Source: Helopsaltes ochotensis (Eukaryota; Chordata; Aves; Passeriformes; Locustellidae). Taken from it: a stretch of DNA of 64,000 nt. How positions within the stretch are numbered: position 1 is the first letter of the stretch; every line of letters begins with the position of its first letter. Shown piece after piece: positions 48,933 to 61,105 of this stretch. The translations under genes and the position numbers were made by a program. The notes beneath the pieces were generated by a model that was given only the letters and a program-made list of their open reading frames with translations, was not told the origin of the DNA and searched no databases. Location: contig VXBM01000548.1 in the NCBI GenBank assembly GCA_013400155.1, positions 368,897-432,896 on the forward strand, given 5' to 3'.

Positions 48933-51900
48933 TTTGTGCTGTTTCAGGGGCTGCTTCTTACACCCAGCAAGCTTAACACAGTGAACAGTGGCGATCTGCA
49001 GTGCAGCTGTAGCAGATTCTATTTCAGGTTTACAGTCAGTGGGAAGAAATATGAACATTTAGGGTACAACTCAACTTTCCTAAAAGAAATGGCTAAAATA
49101 ACTCAGGTTTTGTGAAATTTTCATGATTCCATGTGCCTCAGCCTGACCTTCTGCACTCCTGTTCAAAAGCTCAGGGATGGGATTATTTTTATCTCTAGGC
49201 TACTCTTATTCTAAAAAGTGAGTGCTATGTGCCATAGGGGTCCCTGCCATACTGGGGACCTGCCAGAACAGCTCCAGCTGCCTTCTGGGCTGGGTAGGGA
49301 CAGAGAAGTGGCTGGTGCACACCAGGGTCATTCCCCATATGGGACTGTGCCTTGGTCAGGTAATTGTAGATGTCTGGTACAATAGGTGCCAGGATGCTCC
49401 TTTAATAAAATCATTGCTTTTAATAAGAATAAGAATAAGGAGGAATGCCCAGTAGCTAAAAGGCTGAGCCTTGATCCTTAAAATACATGCTCACATGCAT
49501 AATTATGAGCACTTAGCAGTCCTCCTGCAGTGCTCTGAGAACTTCAGAATGGGCTGCTCCAGTTCCCATGGGCTGTAGCAGGGACAGGACACTCCTGATC
49601 TCACCATGCCAAGCTGCCCCTCAGATATAACCCCTTTTCAGTAGCAAAAATGGAGTTCTGTGGGGGTCAGATGCCCAAATCAGGATTTTATTAGTTAACG
49701 GGACATGGTTCAAGATTTTCACATCCCACAGCTTCCCAGGTTTCACTGACCTGTGTGATGCTGTGAGGATCGGCCATTTCTCAGGAAATTTAACAGGGAT
49801 TAGTGGTTCCCATGTTGGAGCTATAAACAGTCCTGCCAATCACTTTCGCCCTCCCTATTCATGCCAGGAGAATAATACAAGGTCCTGCTCACTTTCCTCT
49901 TAAATTTCACATTCTCATTTAGAATATTTTTCCTTTTTGAAAGATCATCCAGGGATAAGCAGATAGGGGATTATTTTAACAACTGAGCTCCAATATTGGA
50001 CCACTTAAATTGCTTGTTTCTCACTGGCCTTCTTGTTTACAACAGACTGAAATGGTTAATTAAAATTAGTAACATATGATATACCCAGGTGTTTGATACA
50101 GTGGCCATGCTTTCCCCCCTGTAATTATTAGGTTACTACAAACAGTACTGAAATGGTTGAATATCTGTATCAGAGAACTTTGAAGAATAGAGAGATTTGA
50201 CTGAAGGAAAACACAGTAACAAAGGTTTTCCTGTACTGGCAGTTGCCCTCTGACACTAACACAGCTCCTTATAACTTAACATTTTAAATGATGGGTTTGT
50301 GAGCAAAGCTAAGGAAAGATCCAGCCTGGAGAACTAATATTGTAGGGAAGCTCACAGGGTGGTTTCTCCGTTGCACCCTGGAGGTAGTTGCATTTCCACT
50401 CAGTGACTAAGTGGATGATACGTATTCAGGGCAAGATGGGTTTATTTTTCACTCTTACAATTAATTCCTCAGCCTGCAGTGGAGGTACCAGAGAGTACAG
50501 GAGAGTAAGTGGCTCACAGTGGGTAAGGGATTTTTCTCTTGACTTAGTGAATATATATAATTATATATGGATATATATGCTGCAGCCTGGTCCTTCTGTT
50601 TCTCTGCTGGACAGGATATTTTCATGATTCTTTCTCAGTCCTCAAGATGGTGACAAGATGGTTGAGGGACGTGAGAACTTTTTGTGAGTTAGGTGTACCC
50701 ATCCTCTTATTCTCCCAGATTGTTTAATAATCAGCATTTAAAAGAAAAGCAAAACAAAACGAACCAAAAATCTCCAGGACACTACAGAGTCTGAGGGGTG
50801 TTTGTGTAAGGGGAGGATGTGAGTTCTTGGATTCCCTCTCTCCTTCTCCTTATGCCTCAGGTTGCTGAATGGTTGAGAGCAACCCAGATGGGCTCCAGCA
50901 CAAGAAGACAACCTTTCCACTAGGAATAATGCTGCTGGCCAAGTGTACAACCAGTTCTCCTGCTAATTAGGGCCCTAAGTAGAAATGATCATATGTTTTC
51001 ATTACAAAACCAGGAACTCCTGGCTTGCACCAGCTCTGCAGCATTCACAGAGAATTCCCCTGGACAGGCAGCTCGTAGTATCTACATTTCTTGTACACAC
51101 ACATACACACATTTATCCATCTTATAATCGATTCTAAGAACAAGCTGCCACTTTAAATAATTTCATTCCCGTTTTCAGAGCTGCCCAGCATTTCTTGGGA
51201 ACAGCAGGCAGTGACCCCCATGGTTGCACTGCACTGCACTAAGCTCTCACCGGTGAGGGTTGTTTGCCCTCCAGTGAGTACATGTGGGACAGATTTCCAG
51301 ATTGCTGCAGCTCCCTTTATAATTCATTACACCCTGGAGGTCTGCACACATGTCAGCATCCTGCTGAATGGGTGACTGCAATGGGCACGTGCTTTTAAGA
51401 CCCTTTAGCACAAATCACTTCAGGAGAAGCCTTGATATTTAGGAATATTTTTGTTTGGTTAGTTCCACCTGAGGATTCCTACAGTGTTTCTAAGTCCTCC
51501 TTTGACAAACATCCACTTCCACATGTCACCGCCTATTGATTTCAATTTATGCCAACAGACACAAATATTACAGGTGTCAGAAACAGTACTTATAACTTAA
51601 TTAGTTTGAGTGGAAGGAGTAGGAATGGCCCCATTGCATATCCATTATCTTCTTTGGATTTTTTTAATACAGAAAAAGTCTTTGTCTCCCTACCCATTCA
51701 TATAATTTAGTTAGAATTGCTCTTCTTCACATTTCTCTGCGCTTGGTGTCAAAATTATCATCAAAGAAGCTTTGGTTTACCTTCCCAGCAGGGGTGTAGA
51801 AGGGCTGAGGAGAGAGGACATAGAAGTGACATGGACCAATATTTCTCCCTGAAGATGAAGATTCAAGACTGGGTGGTTAAGAAGATCCCCTCCAGGTCAG

Positions 51901-52309
51901 TATTTCTGTGAAGATCCAGCTATAAAGACATTTTTCTACATCTGGGCTTTAGTCACAGATAAAGCCTGGAGGTAAGGACTTAAAGTGCTGTAGAAAGTCA
52001 GACCTACAAGGAGGGACAAGCCCTTGTACTGGGGGACTTTTGTATACTTTTGCATTTACTCTGCAAACTAAAAATGTCTTTTTCCACCATTTCACAGTGT
52101 ACCTGCATTGCCTAGTCACCATCACTACTCACTCTTTCAGGACATCAGTGGAGCTTTATTTCAGATCTCTAACCCTCCTATTAAATATCTGTGTTTTGGA
52201 TTATTCTTCTCAGAATTATTAGTTTGCCTTTTTCCAGACAGAATCTCATTCTGCTTCCTGCTCATATTTCTGACCCCTGGTTCCATTAGTGTTATTTCTC
52301 TGTCTTCAC

Positions 52310-52445
52310 TTGGTTTACAGTTCTTTCCAGCACATTGTCATGTGCAGATCTAGTTAATGTACTTGGTTACACCTCCTTCCAGACCATTAATAAAAGTATT
52401 AAATAATGTTGCTGCTAGTAAAAATCCATGAAGCACCCTGCTGTT
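52310..52445 (-). mobile_element. Possible old LINE fragment, family uncertain
   Basis: GTGCAGATCTAGTTAATGTA, CTTCCAGACCATTAATAAAA, GTATTAAATAATG and CCATGAAGCACCCTGCTG follow a block order I associate with old dispersed repeats in birds and reptiles, possibly an internal CR1 region. Orientation and family are guesses. Confidence 0.35.
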
Positions 52446-54422
52446 CACCTCCATATCCTCAAGACCGCGGCGATCCATCATGAGCACCATTTATCACGGC
52501 AAACACACTTTGCAAGCTAAAGCTGTTCTGTTTGAATTGTGTCGCTAGCTCTGGGTGAGGAAAAAGGGGAAGAAATGTCAAGTGTTAGTGGTGGAAGGAG
52601 GTGGAACAAGGGCTGCTGATGTCACTCAAAGTCACTCCTTTATCAAGGAATCCAAATGGACCAAAGGAGAGAAATGTGATCCCTCTCTGCATCCTGCCAT
52701 GTCCTGTAGCAGAGGTTTGCCTGATGCGCTGGTCTGGCAGTGCCAGAGACCACATACTTGAGGGAGGAACTATATATTATCCCAAGAGTTGCTCCACCAG
52801 CCAGTGCACAACAGGAATAGCAGTCATTGGCAGAGGGGAGAAACTCTTTGTTCCCACATAACTATTTCCGGTAAGAAATAATCCCCTATCCAGACATGAA
52901 CTAAAACAAGGAGAATTTCAGAGCTTCTCTGCTTGCTGCTAGGATTTGTGACCAGCTGGTAAAGCTGAATATCAAAAAATCCCGGGCTGGAACAAGCAAT
53001 TAACTGAGGGCTTCTGTCATTTCTGGGCATCTACACCAAGAAGAAGGTTGGAAGGAAGGCAGGAGAGGTTCTTTCCATCCAAGCTTCCTCCTTAGGAATG
53101 CAACCTATTCCCCGTGTGCTTGTCTAGACATGTGGCATGTACAGGAACGTTGGTGTAACCACACCAAATTGAAGACCTGAGGTCCAAAAAGCTCAAAATC
53201 CTGCCTCAGAGAGTGGCCAGCTTCATGTACCTCTGGGATGGAGTGATGCTCTCCTGAAGCACACAGAGGTGGCCCAACTCCTGAGAGCTGCCCCAGTCCT
53301 CCTTGTAAGGCTTCAAGAAGCTTCAAAAAGCAAAGACTCTTTTAATCCCTGAAGCATGAGGCGTAGTAATTTTTCAAACTGTTTGATGCAGCTGCAAGAA
53401 CTCTGAATTCACCGACAGAACCACAGAAATGTCTCAACCTCGTATGTAGAATAACAAGCCCTGACAAATCCAGTGGGAACAATGAGGGTAAAGAGAGCGA
53501 GAAAATCCCATCCAATGACAACCCATGTTAAATGGGAGGTCTGCTCTGCCCTGACCAGTCAGTTGACATCTTGAGTCCTGCAAATCAATTTCTAATAGAA
53601 GAAACTTCCCCGTTTCTCAAGTGTAATCCTGCTTAACTAAGAAATATGCCCAAAAACTCCTGTTTCATTGAATGCAGCACAAAAAAAAAGGAAAAGAAAG
53701 CATCTTTTGCTTTGAAACACCCAAACCCGCTCCTGTAGCAATATCTGTGTCCCCAAGCCCATTTTACTGAAGAAATCATTTAATGAAGGCAAGAAATAAA
53801 GAAGTGTATTATGTAATGGAATTAGGTAATGGAATGTCGCTTTGTCTGGACAACAGGTAGCAAAAAGCATTTAAAGAGAATATCAAGTAAAATCACAGCT
53901 GAGTGTACGTACATCTTTAGTTCTTAAGATGAATATACTGATGAATTTTAAAGGAATTGGCTCCACAGCTTACCAAAGCACTGGGAGTTCAGTTTTGAAC
54001 AGTTATGGGGAATAGAAGTCATAGGACATTCATAGCTGGAAATAGGAGGGGAAAATATTGTAATTATTGTGTGTTTTTAATTCAAAATAGCAGCTTGAAT
54101 AATTTACAATTCATTGCTCAGATATTGTAATTATGAGTATAATAACAAAGTTTGAACGGAAAAGCAAAAGAGCAGGATAGGAAGCAGAGCCTAAAGTTGA
54201 AAAGTGGATAATAAAAATATGAGCTATAGAGAATATAATTTCAGACAGAACAAGAGAATTTCTTCACTAAAATTTCAGAATTGCTGAGTACACAGCTACA
54301 GAGACTAGAGTAAATATAATGCATCTTAGCACAACAATTTCAAAGAAATAGATAATTTATCACTAAGTTTCCTGTAGTAGGTCAGACTCTTCAATTCACA
54401 CATGTACTGCTTGAACCAGTCC

Positions 54423-54438
54423 TTTTTTTTTTTTTTTT
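54423..54438 (+). repeat. T16 homopolymer
   Basis: A run of 16 thymines ending in CA, with no recognised element next to it. Confidence 0.95.
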
Positions 54439-54717
54439 CACATTATCAGGCCATCTGTCTGCTTGCAGATCCTGTGCTGTGATAACATCAGGTCCCAGGG
54501 ACTGGTGTGCCACACTACTCACACTTCACTAGAAAACCTTATCCCACATATGTATGAAATGGCACTCATCCTCTGGAGTCTGCATGGAGCTTTTGTGCAC
54601 CCCAGAATGGTGCCTCTGATGGCTCAGTGCTTTCAGGATTGGCCACGATGGCTTAATAATCAAATAATAATTATCTACCTTTAAATATTTGCTTTGTTCA
54701 CGGTGCTGAGCAACAAT

Positions 54718-54734
54718 TAAAAAAAAAAAAAAAG
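54718..54734 (+). repeat. A-homopolymer of about 17
   Basis: Simple adenine run after CAATT; no retroelement seen upstream. Confidence 0.95.
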
Positions 54735-55956
54735 GAAATTGTTTCTTTCAGAATTTTAGGTATTGAAACTTCCCGTGAGAGAAAAGTGTTAAGTCTGATG
54801 TGCCCAAATTCCAGAGACTCTTTCACCTGCCTAACAACTGCTCCCAGTTGCCTAATGATTAAACGTGCCAAGGGAGCAAGCCACTCATTCAGCCCACCCT
54901 GGGATGCTGAAACATCGAGTGCCAAGAGCAGAGAGAAACGTTTGGTCTTGTTTTTGCATAATTTCGAGGCTGTGGCTACGGTTTGCTGGTGCTGCTATCA
55001 GCGATGGGCACAACAGCAGCTCTTCAGGAGTGAAACTGCTGGGGAATTCAGATGCAAAATTATTTGTTTGCATTAGGACAGACACCAGGGCTGGGCAGGC
55101 AGGGCAAAATGAGTAAGCGCTTCCTGTGTTTTCTGCTGTTTTTCTCTGTTTAAACAGGCCAGTACACAGGTGTGACAAACAACAGTGTTTTAACCACTGG
55201 CAAAAGGAAGCATTTCCTGCTGCCCATCTGCCAGGGATATGGTTTTCTTCCATGCAAAATTGTTTGCAGAATTTGAATGCTTTGTGCAGGGAATAATAAA
55301 GGAGTCCACTTCTTAAATTCAGGTCATGAAAAGTGAGATACGGATGTGTGTGAAAGGGCCCGTGCAGTTGTGTGAGGAGGAGAGAAGGTAAAATAGCATT
55401 TCTTAAAGCCAGAAGAAAATCACTGCTGTCCTCCAGCAAGGAAGCAGGGAAGCCAAGGGCACCCTAACCATCCAAAATGAAAGGGTTGTTCAGACAGAAA
55501 GGTGGTGTCCTGTTCAAGCAACAGCCCAAAAAGAGGAAATTTGATTTCTTTAACCAGAAAGCTGCCTGGATCTTTTCTCACTGTTAGGAAATGTAAGGAA
55601 GGGTGTGAACACACAAACTAACAGAGAATTTCCTGTTCTTTTCTTTATTCCTGACTCCTTTTGGCAAAAGGCAGGGTTAAATTATAAATTGAGACACACC
55701 AAAATTTTACACTCTCTAGAGCAGCTTCAGCTGGCTTGCACTAGAGTGCAAATTCTCATTTGCACAACTCACACGGAATTCACTGGGACTGTTCAGGAAA
55801 ACCTATTAACAATGCATAAGTGGCAAGATCTGGCGGCTGTGTAGGGTGTTTGCTCCAGCATGTTCCAGTAAGAGTTACACAAGGTTATTTACAAATACAT
55901 ATTATAATTTCTAATCTTAAGATATACTGCCTTTGAAGTTTCAGAAGCTGCACAGG

Positions 55957-56041
55957 ACCAGATCCAGAATTATGTGGGCACCTAATTCCCATTTAGATCC
56001 CCATTGATATAACTGGAGCTCAATGCCTGGGTGCTACTAAG
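55957..56041. repeat. Old palindromic interspersed repeat fragment
   Basis: GACCAGATCCAGAATTATGT, GGGCACCTAATTCCCATTTA and GGAGCTCAATGCCTGGGTGC resemble one side of a second self-complementary repeat found widely in archosaurs and turtles (with a GGCACCTAACTCCCATTGA-type core). Only a degenerate part remains. Recognised from memory, so uncertain. Confidence 0.35.
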
Positions 56042-56083
56042 GTATGAACCTTAACAGTAGTATTATAAATTTCATAGTAACAA

Positions 56084-56575
56084 ATCATAGAATCACAGAG
56101 TCAGAGAGCCATTAAAGTGGGAAAAGCCCTCTTAAGATCATCAAGTCCAACCAATAACCCAGCCCTGTCAATCCATACATTAACCATGTCCCCAGGTACT
56201 ACATCGAAATAAATTTTGATACCTCCAGGGATGGTGACTCGAACAGTTCCCTGGACAGCCTGTGCCAGTGTCTAACCACCCTTTCCATGAACACATTTTT
56301 CCTAATATGCAATTTAAACCTTCCTGGTGCCAGGAAATGAGGCCATTTCGACTTGGCTTGTTTATTTATTGCTTGTTACCTGGAAGGAGAGCTCGACCTC
56401 CGTCTGGCTGCACCCTTCAGTCAGGGAATTGTAGAAACTGATAAAGTTCATCCCTGAGCCTCTTTTGCTCCAGGCTGAGCCCCTCCCAGCTTCCTCAGCC
56501 GTTCCTGGTGCTCCAGACACACCAGCAGCTCCATTACCCTTTTCTGGACATGCTGAGAGTGCAAATGTCATCTCA
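56084..56575 (-). mobile_element. CR1 LINE 3' fragment, about 490 bases
   Basis: Tail AATCATAGAATCACAGAGTC, then AGATCATCAAGTCCAACCAA, TTAACCATGTCCCCAGGTAC, ACCTCCAGGGATGGTGACTC, CCCTGGACAGCCTGTGCCAG, CTCCAGGCTGAGCCCCTCCC, and TTCCTCAGCCGTTCCTGGTG. Same broad subfamily as the copy at 32 kb. Confidence 0.96.
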
Positions 56576-58046
56576 CTGCAGTGCAATCTTTACCCCAAGT
56601 TGTCTTAGATACTTTTCTCAGATAGTGGAGAGAAGTTGGCAATGCCCAATTTATCTCAATCAAAAGCAGATACTTAAACTAGGTAGAAAATTCCATCCAA
56701 AATGATTGCTTTATTCCACAGAGTATTCAGGCAGCTTGGGTTCACCAGCTCACCAGCTGGGCACAGCCTTAACCTAACATTTCCAGTTTCATATCACACC
56801 AGGACAGAAAAGCTGGTCTTGGGGGAGCAACAATATCTTTAAATAGCTCCAAAACCAAACAAGACACAAAAAGCTCCCAGAGTTATGTTTGTGTAAATGC
56901 AAGCATATGTTTCTGCATTTGTTTTCATATTAATGTTATTTTAGTATCTCTTTCATTACTAGCATTCAAAAGGACTTAATGATACACTGATAGTGCACAT
57001 TACAGTCCTCCCACATGAATTGTTCCCGAACACAGTGATAATGTTCTTCCAGCACCGTATGCATCAGAAATATTTATTCATTTGCTTTCATGGGAATATA
57101 AGGCAAAGCCTATTAAATCAATAGCTATGCAAAGGGTTTTGTTTTTCCATTAAGACTCCAAAATAAAACTGACAAACTGATTAAACGGATCACATCTCGC
57201 AGTTCCCAAAGTCTGCTTTATGAGCTTGTCCATGATATTAATCAAAAGCTGAGCCAGAGGAAAACATTGATCAAACAGTTTTAGAGAATAATAGAGTCAG
57301 ACCCTTCAGTGGTGTAAAGGGGAATAACTCAGTATCTCTATCTCAGTTTATATTGGCTGAATGTCTAGTCCATCGGCTTTATGCTGACAGCTGTTTTTAA
57401 AAAAAATCTGTGTATTAGAAACTACGTATTTTCACTTTGCTATTCACATCGCAGTAAAAGATTTAGACAGCAAGTTCTTTGAGGCAAAGATTTCCCCAGC
57501 TGTCTACCACAGGCTGTGTGAATATGTAACATCCATACACTGGAGGGGAAGGAGGTTTTCCCACCCCCAAAAGGGTCATTCTTGCTGAAGAGTCCCTGCA
57601 CCTGTTTTCCATTGTGCTCTCAGCGCGATGCGCTCATCGCTGACTGTAAAAACACAACTCTGGGCTCCTCAGAGTGAAACTCTGCATCAGAGCTCTGGAC
57701 AGGGAGGAATTTCCCAGAGGTCACAGTGATGGGGTTTTTTTCCTCTTCCTTTGTGGTAAGTAGCATGGTCTGCTTCAAGAATCACCTGAGATTTTGCTGA
57801 TCTCACCAGCTCAAAAGCACCTGCATTCACCCAGCTGCTCTTCCCACCACTCCTGGCCCAGATCACAGGGCATTACCCCAAAGCCTAAAATACAGAATAA
57901 AACCCACAAATGCAATGCAACAACAGGAAGAAAACAAGAGATGCAAGGAGCCTAACAGGTAGGAACTCTTTTTTTCAGTCATGCTTACTTTCATGACATC
58001 TCATCAAACAGGATATCTATGTCCCTGATAAGCCTGTTAGCTATAA

Positions 58047-58157
58047 AATCATAATCATAGAACAAAAAATGGTTTGGGCTGGAAGGGACCTTAAAGATCA
58101 TCAGTTCCAACCCCTTGCTGTTGGCAGACACACCTTCCACTAGACCAGGGCGTACTG
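58047..58157 (-). mobile_element. CR1 LINE 3' fragment
   Basis: Tail AATCATAATCATAGAAC, then GGTTTGGGCTGGAAGGGACC, TTAAAGATCATCAGTTCCAA, and CACACCTTCCACTAGACCAG. About 110 bases long. Confidence 0.93.
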
Positions 58158-58723
58158 GAAGTGCTGGCTGGGACCTGGCAGATCACAGGTGAGGGGAGCA
58201 GCCAAGGTGAGAGAAGATTCTTGTCACCTCAACTGGACATTGAATTTCAGGATGAGTGTAGCCTCATGCACAACACCAAATCAATTGACTGCCTCAAAAG
58301 GGCCCTGTGAATAGTTTTACATTAACTGGTGCTTATTCTGTTATCTCAGCACAATAGGATACATCCAGCGCAATAATTAAGAAGACAGATTCCCCTTGTA
58401 AACATTTTCTGCACTTGTGTATATTTTTTTTCCTGTGGGACCATTAGCAGCAGAGCAGTAAATCTACAAGATCTATTCCCCATATGAGCACGAGTCTCTG
58501 TAGTTTGCCAGGTTACAAGAAATATAATTAGGACTCCTTTACCTGACAGATTAATGAGTTGAACAGCAAAGGCCAGATATCAGTAAATTAAACACCTAAA
58601 CACTGTGATCTCCACATGTAATAGAATGGTGAAATAGCACATCTTTAGTAATGGCCTTGGCCATTTCAATACATAAATTCCTTATAACATATCAGTTTTA
58701 TGGTACTTTTTTATTGTACGTTG

Positions 58724-58739
58724 GTATAAATATTTATAC
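58724..58739. repeat. Perfect 16-base palindrome
   Basis: GTATAAATATTTATAC is exactly self-complementary and sits in AT-rich unique sequence. It could be a binding site or chance in AT-rich DNA. Confidence 0.9.
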
Positions 58740-59703
58740 TTTTACCTTGCCTTGCCAGTAAATATTTAGCATTTTCTTCTAAATGGTGACAGCCTTGGGT
58801 TCATCCACACAAAATGCTGTATGGATTTGTCACGTGAATGCATTTAATGAGCCAGTGAGAATGTGCATTTGGCAATAATCACCTTTTAGAAGAACTAACA
58901 AATGCTCAACAAGCTGCTTGTTAAAGACAGAGCTTCCGATGTGGTGAGAACACAGACGTCTGTCCGAGGCCAGCCTGTGTGATTAGATCAGATTAACACG
59001 TGCTTCGGGAGGAAAGAATAAAAGACAATGAAGAAACACATCTCTGCTAAAGTGTTTCATCCTGTTTCAACATGAAGTAGCGGGATTATGTGATTTTAGA
59101 GGAAAATTAAATAATAAAAGCCTTGATCAAGTAATGTTCTACTTACAATGAGGTTTTTGCCTATTAATGCCATTAGCAAAACTTAACTATTTTATTTGGG
59201 ATTAGATACAAAGTTCTTGTTGTCTGTAGGTTAGGAAGTTAGGAAGAAAAAATTGTTATGGTTTCATTTTCATTATAGTGACACCAAAAGAACCAAGTTA
59301 GAGCAGGAGGTGAAGAACTGAGTTAGAGAACAAGATGTGATTTCTCACATCTCTTAACATTCCCCAATATCTTACCATTTAGGTATAAAACGAGATGCAA
59401 CAATCTGACTCAGAGGATGATCAACAGCAAAGCTGCATGGTATGGCAGCAGTAATACTAAAAACAAAACTTATTTATTTTTAAAAGACTTGCTTTTTGCA
59501 CTCAGCTTTACGGTCCTCATCTTTCAGAGCAACCCAAAGAGACCTCGGTGCGGTCACACTCTGTGCGGGCAAGCTCTCTGCAAACACATACTCCAGCAAC
59601 TGATTAACTACCTTGATTTCCTCAGGGTGGGATTCATCTCACCTAATTAGCCCTCCCTCAGCAGCAGTCTGCACAGAGCCCTGTCTGCCGGCTCCCCCCA
59701 GCC

Positions 59704-59799
59704 ATGGGAGAGCCGAGTACCTCCGGAGAGCGATTTGTTCTGCCCGAAGACAGAGCGAGCGTCCCCAAGAAGGTGCCTCCATCTCCCTGGGGTCGTTAG
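59704..59799 (+). other. Short CpG-rich ORF with good start context, function unknown
   Basis: An ATG in favourable context (CAGCCATGG) opens 31 codons ending TAG, inside a CpG-enriched patch of about 160 bases in otherwise AT-rich DNA. The peptide begins MGEPSTSGERFVLPED and matches nothing I know. AAGAAG followed by GTGCCT near 59770 could be a weak splice donor, so this could be a first coding exon, a small ORF of a non-coding transcript, or chance. Confidence 0.15.
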
Positions 59800-60369
59800 T
59801 GGAAGGTCGAGTGATGGTTTTAGACCAGACACCTTGGCTTTAGACAGCTTAAGTTAGGTGAGAGAAACCCTACCCTGCACGTGGGAGCTGATCCTGCTTC
59901 CCTGTGCGGCCACATTGTTCTGCTCAACAAAAGAGTCTTTCTTTGGGGTGAGGCTCAGAATGGATGTCCCAATGAAGGGAGGCCAGGAGCACTTCCACTG
60001 GAAATTGTTTACAGGAAAAAGACCTTTTCCAGGTTTCTCACTGCAAAAAAGTTCCCTTCAAACTTCTCCAAAACAAACCCCAAACTCAAGGTCAGTACTT
60101 AATTTCCCATCCACTCAGAGCCAGGTACTTCAGAGGCCTGAAAGCCCCAAGGGCTGCATGAGAAAAAAGTGAATTGATGTTCCTCCACATACAAAGTTTG
60201 TGATTTACTGAGGTTTTCATGCATGTGGTGACAGTGTGTGTTGAGTAGAGCAAAACAGTTCTTCCAGCCCTGCTGATACTATTACCACAGATCACAGAAT
60301 TAAAATAGAGCAATTCTAGTAAAAAGCAGGAGAGTTGCACTTGTGTCACCCCATCGTGGTATGAGCTAG

Positions 60370-60990
60370 CATAGAATAGAATCACGAAATGACCTGGGTT
60401 GGAAGAAATCTTTTAAAATGTCATCTTGTCCAACTTCCCTGCCCCCAGCAGGGACACCTTCCACTAGATCAGGTGGTTCAGAGTCCCATCCAACCTGGCC
60501 TGGACCACTTCCAGGGATGGGGCATCCACAGTTTCTCTGGCAACATTTAACACCATAATTGTAAAATAATTTCTTCCTTATATCTAGTCTGAATCAAATC
60601 TCTTTCAGTTTGGAACCAGTATTCCTTGTTTTATTTCTACAGGTCCCACTAAAATATCTGTTTCTATCTTTCTTTGGGCCCTTCAAGTAATGAAAGGCTG
60701 CAATAAGGTCTTCTCAGGTCCTTCTCTTTCCCAAGTGGAATAACCTCAATTCTCTCAGACTGTTTTCATAAGAGAGGTGTTCAACTCCTCTGATCATTTT
60801 CTTGGCCCTCGTCTTGGCCAGCTCCAACAGGACAATGTCCTTCCTGTGCTGGGACTCCAGAGCTGGATGCAGCACTGCAGGTGGGGGAGTGTCACCAGAA
60901 CAGAGCAGAGGAACAGAATCCCCTCCCTGGACTTGTTGCCCACCTACTTTGGGTGCAGCCTAGGGTACAATTGGCCTTCTGGGCTGTGCA
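60370..60990 (-). mobile_element. Longest CR1 LINE fragment in the window, about 620 bases
   Basis: Tail AGCATAGAATAGAATCACGA, then GGGTTGGAAGAAATC, CAGCAGGGACACCTTCCACT, TCCAACCTGGCCTGGACCAC, CCAGGGATGGGGCATCCACA, ATTTCTTCCTTATATCTAGT, CAGCTCCAACAGGACAATGT, GGGACTCCAGAGCTGGATGC and TAGGGTACAATTGGCCTTCT. It is 5'-truncated at about 60990; no reverse-transcriptase coding remains. Confidence 0.96.
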
Positions 60991-61006
60991 ATATGGACTG
61001 CCAATT

Positions 61007-61105
61007 CACATCATATAATGTGGTATCATATCATATCATATCATATCACATCATATATCATCATATATCATATCATATCTCATATCTCATCATATCACCA
61101 TATGT
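61007..61105 (+). repeat. (CATAT)n-type imperfect microsatellite
   Basis: Repeated CATAT units (CATATCATATCATATCA and variants) over about 95 bases. It follows the truncated 5' end of the minus-strand CR1, not its tail, so its origin differs from that of the TCTAT array at 5.3 kb. Confidence 0.9.

Larger units (their letters stand above)
48933..56083. other. Non-coding stretch, no gene recognised
   Basis: Mostly unique AT-rich sequence with poly-A and poly-T runs, a short AATAAG triplication near 49420-49437, and a TA-rich patch near 50552-50580. The longest frame (184 codons, 54885-55439, minus strand) reads as random composition rich in Cys, His, Ser and Leu; not called. Confidence 0.55.

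Noticed and set aside
54885..55439. 184-codon minus-strand frame
   Set aside because: No codon bias, no domain, random-looking composition.
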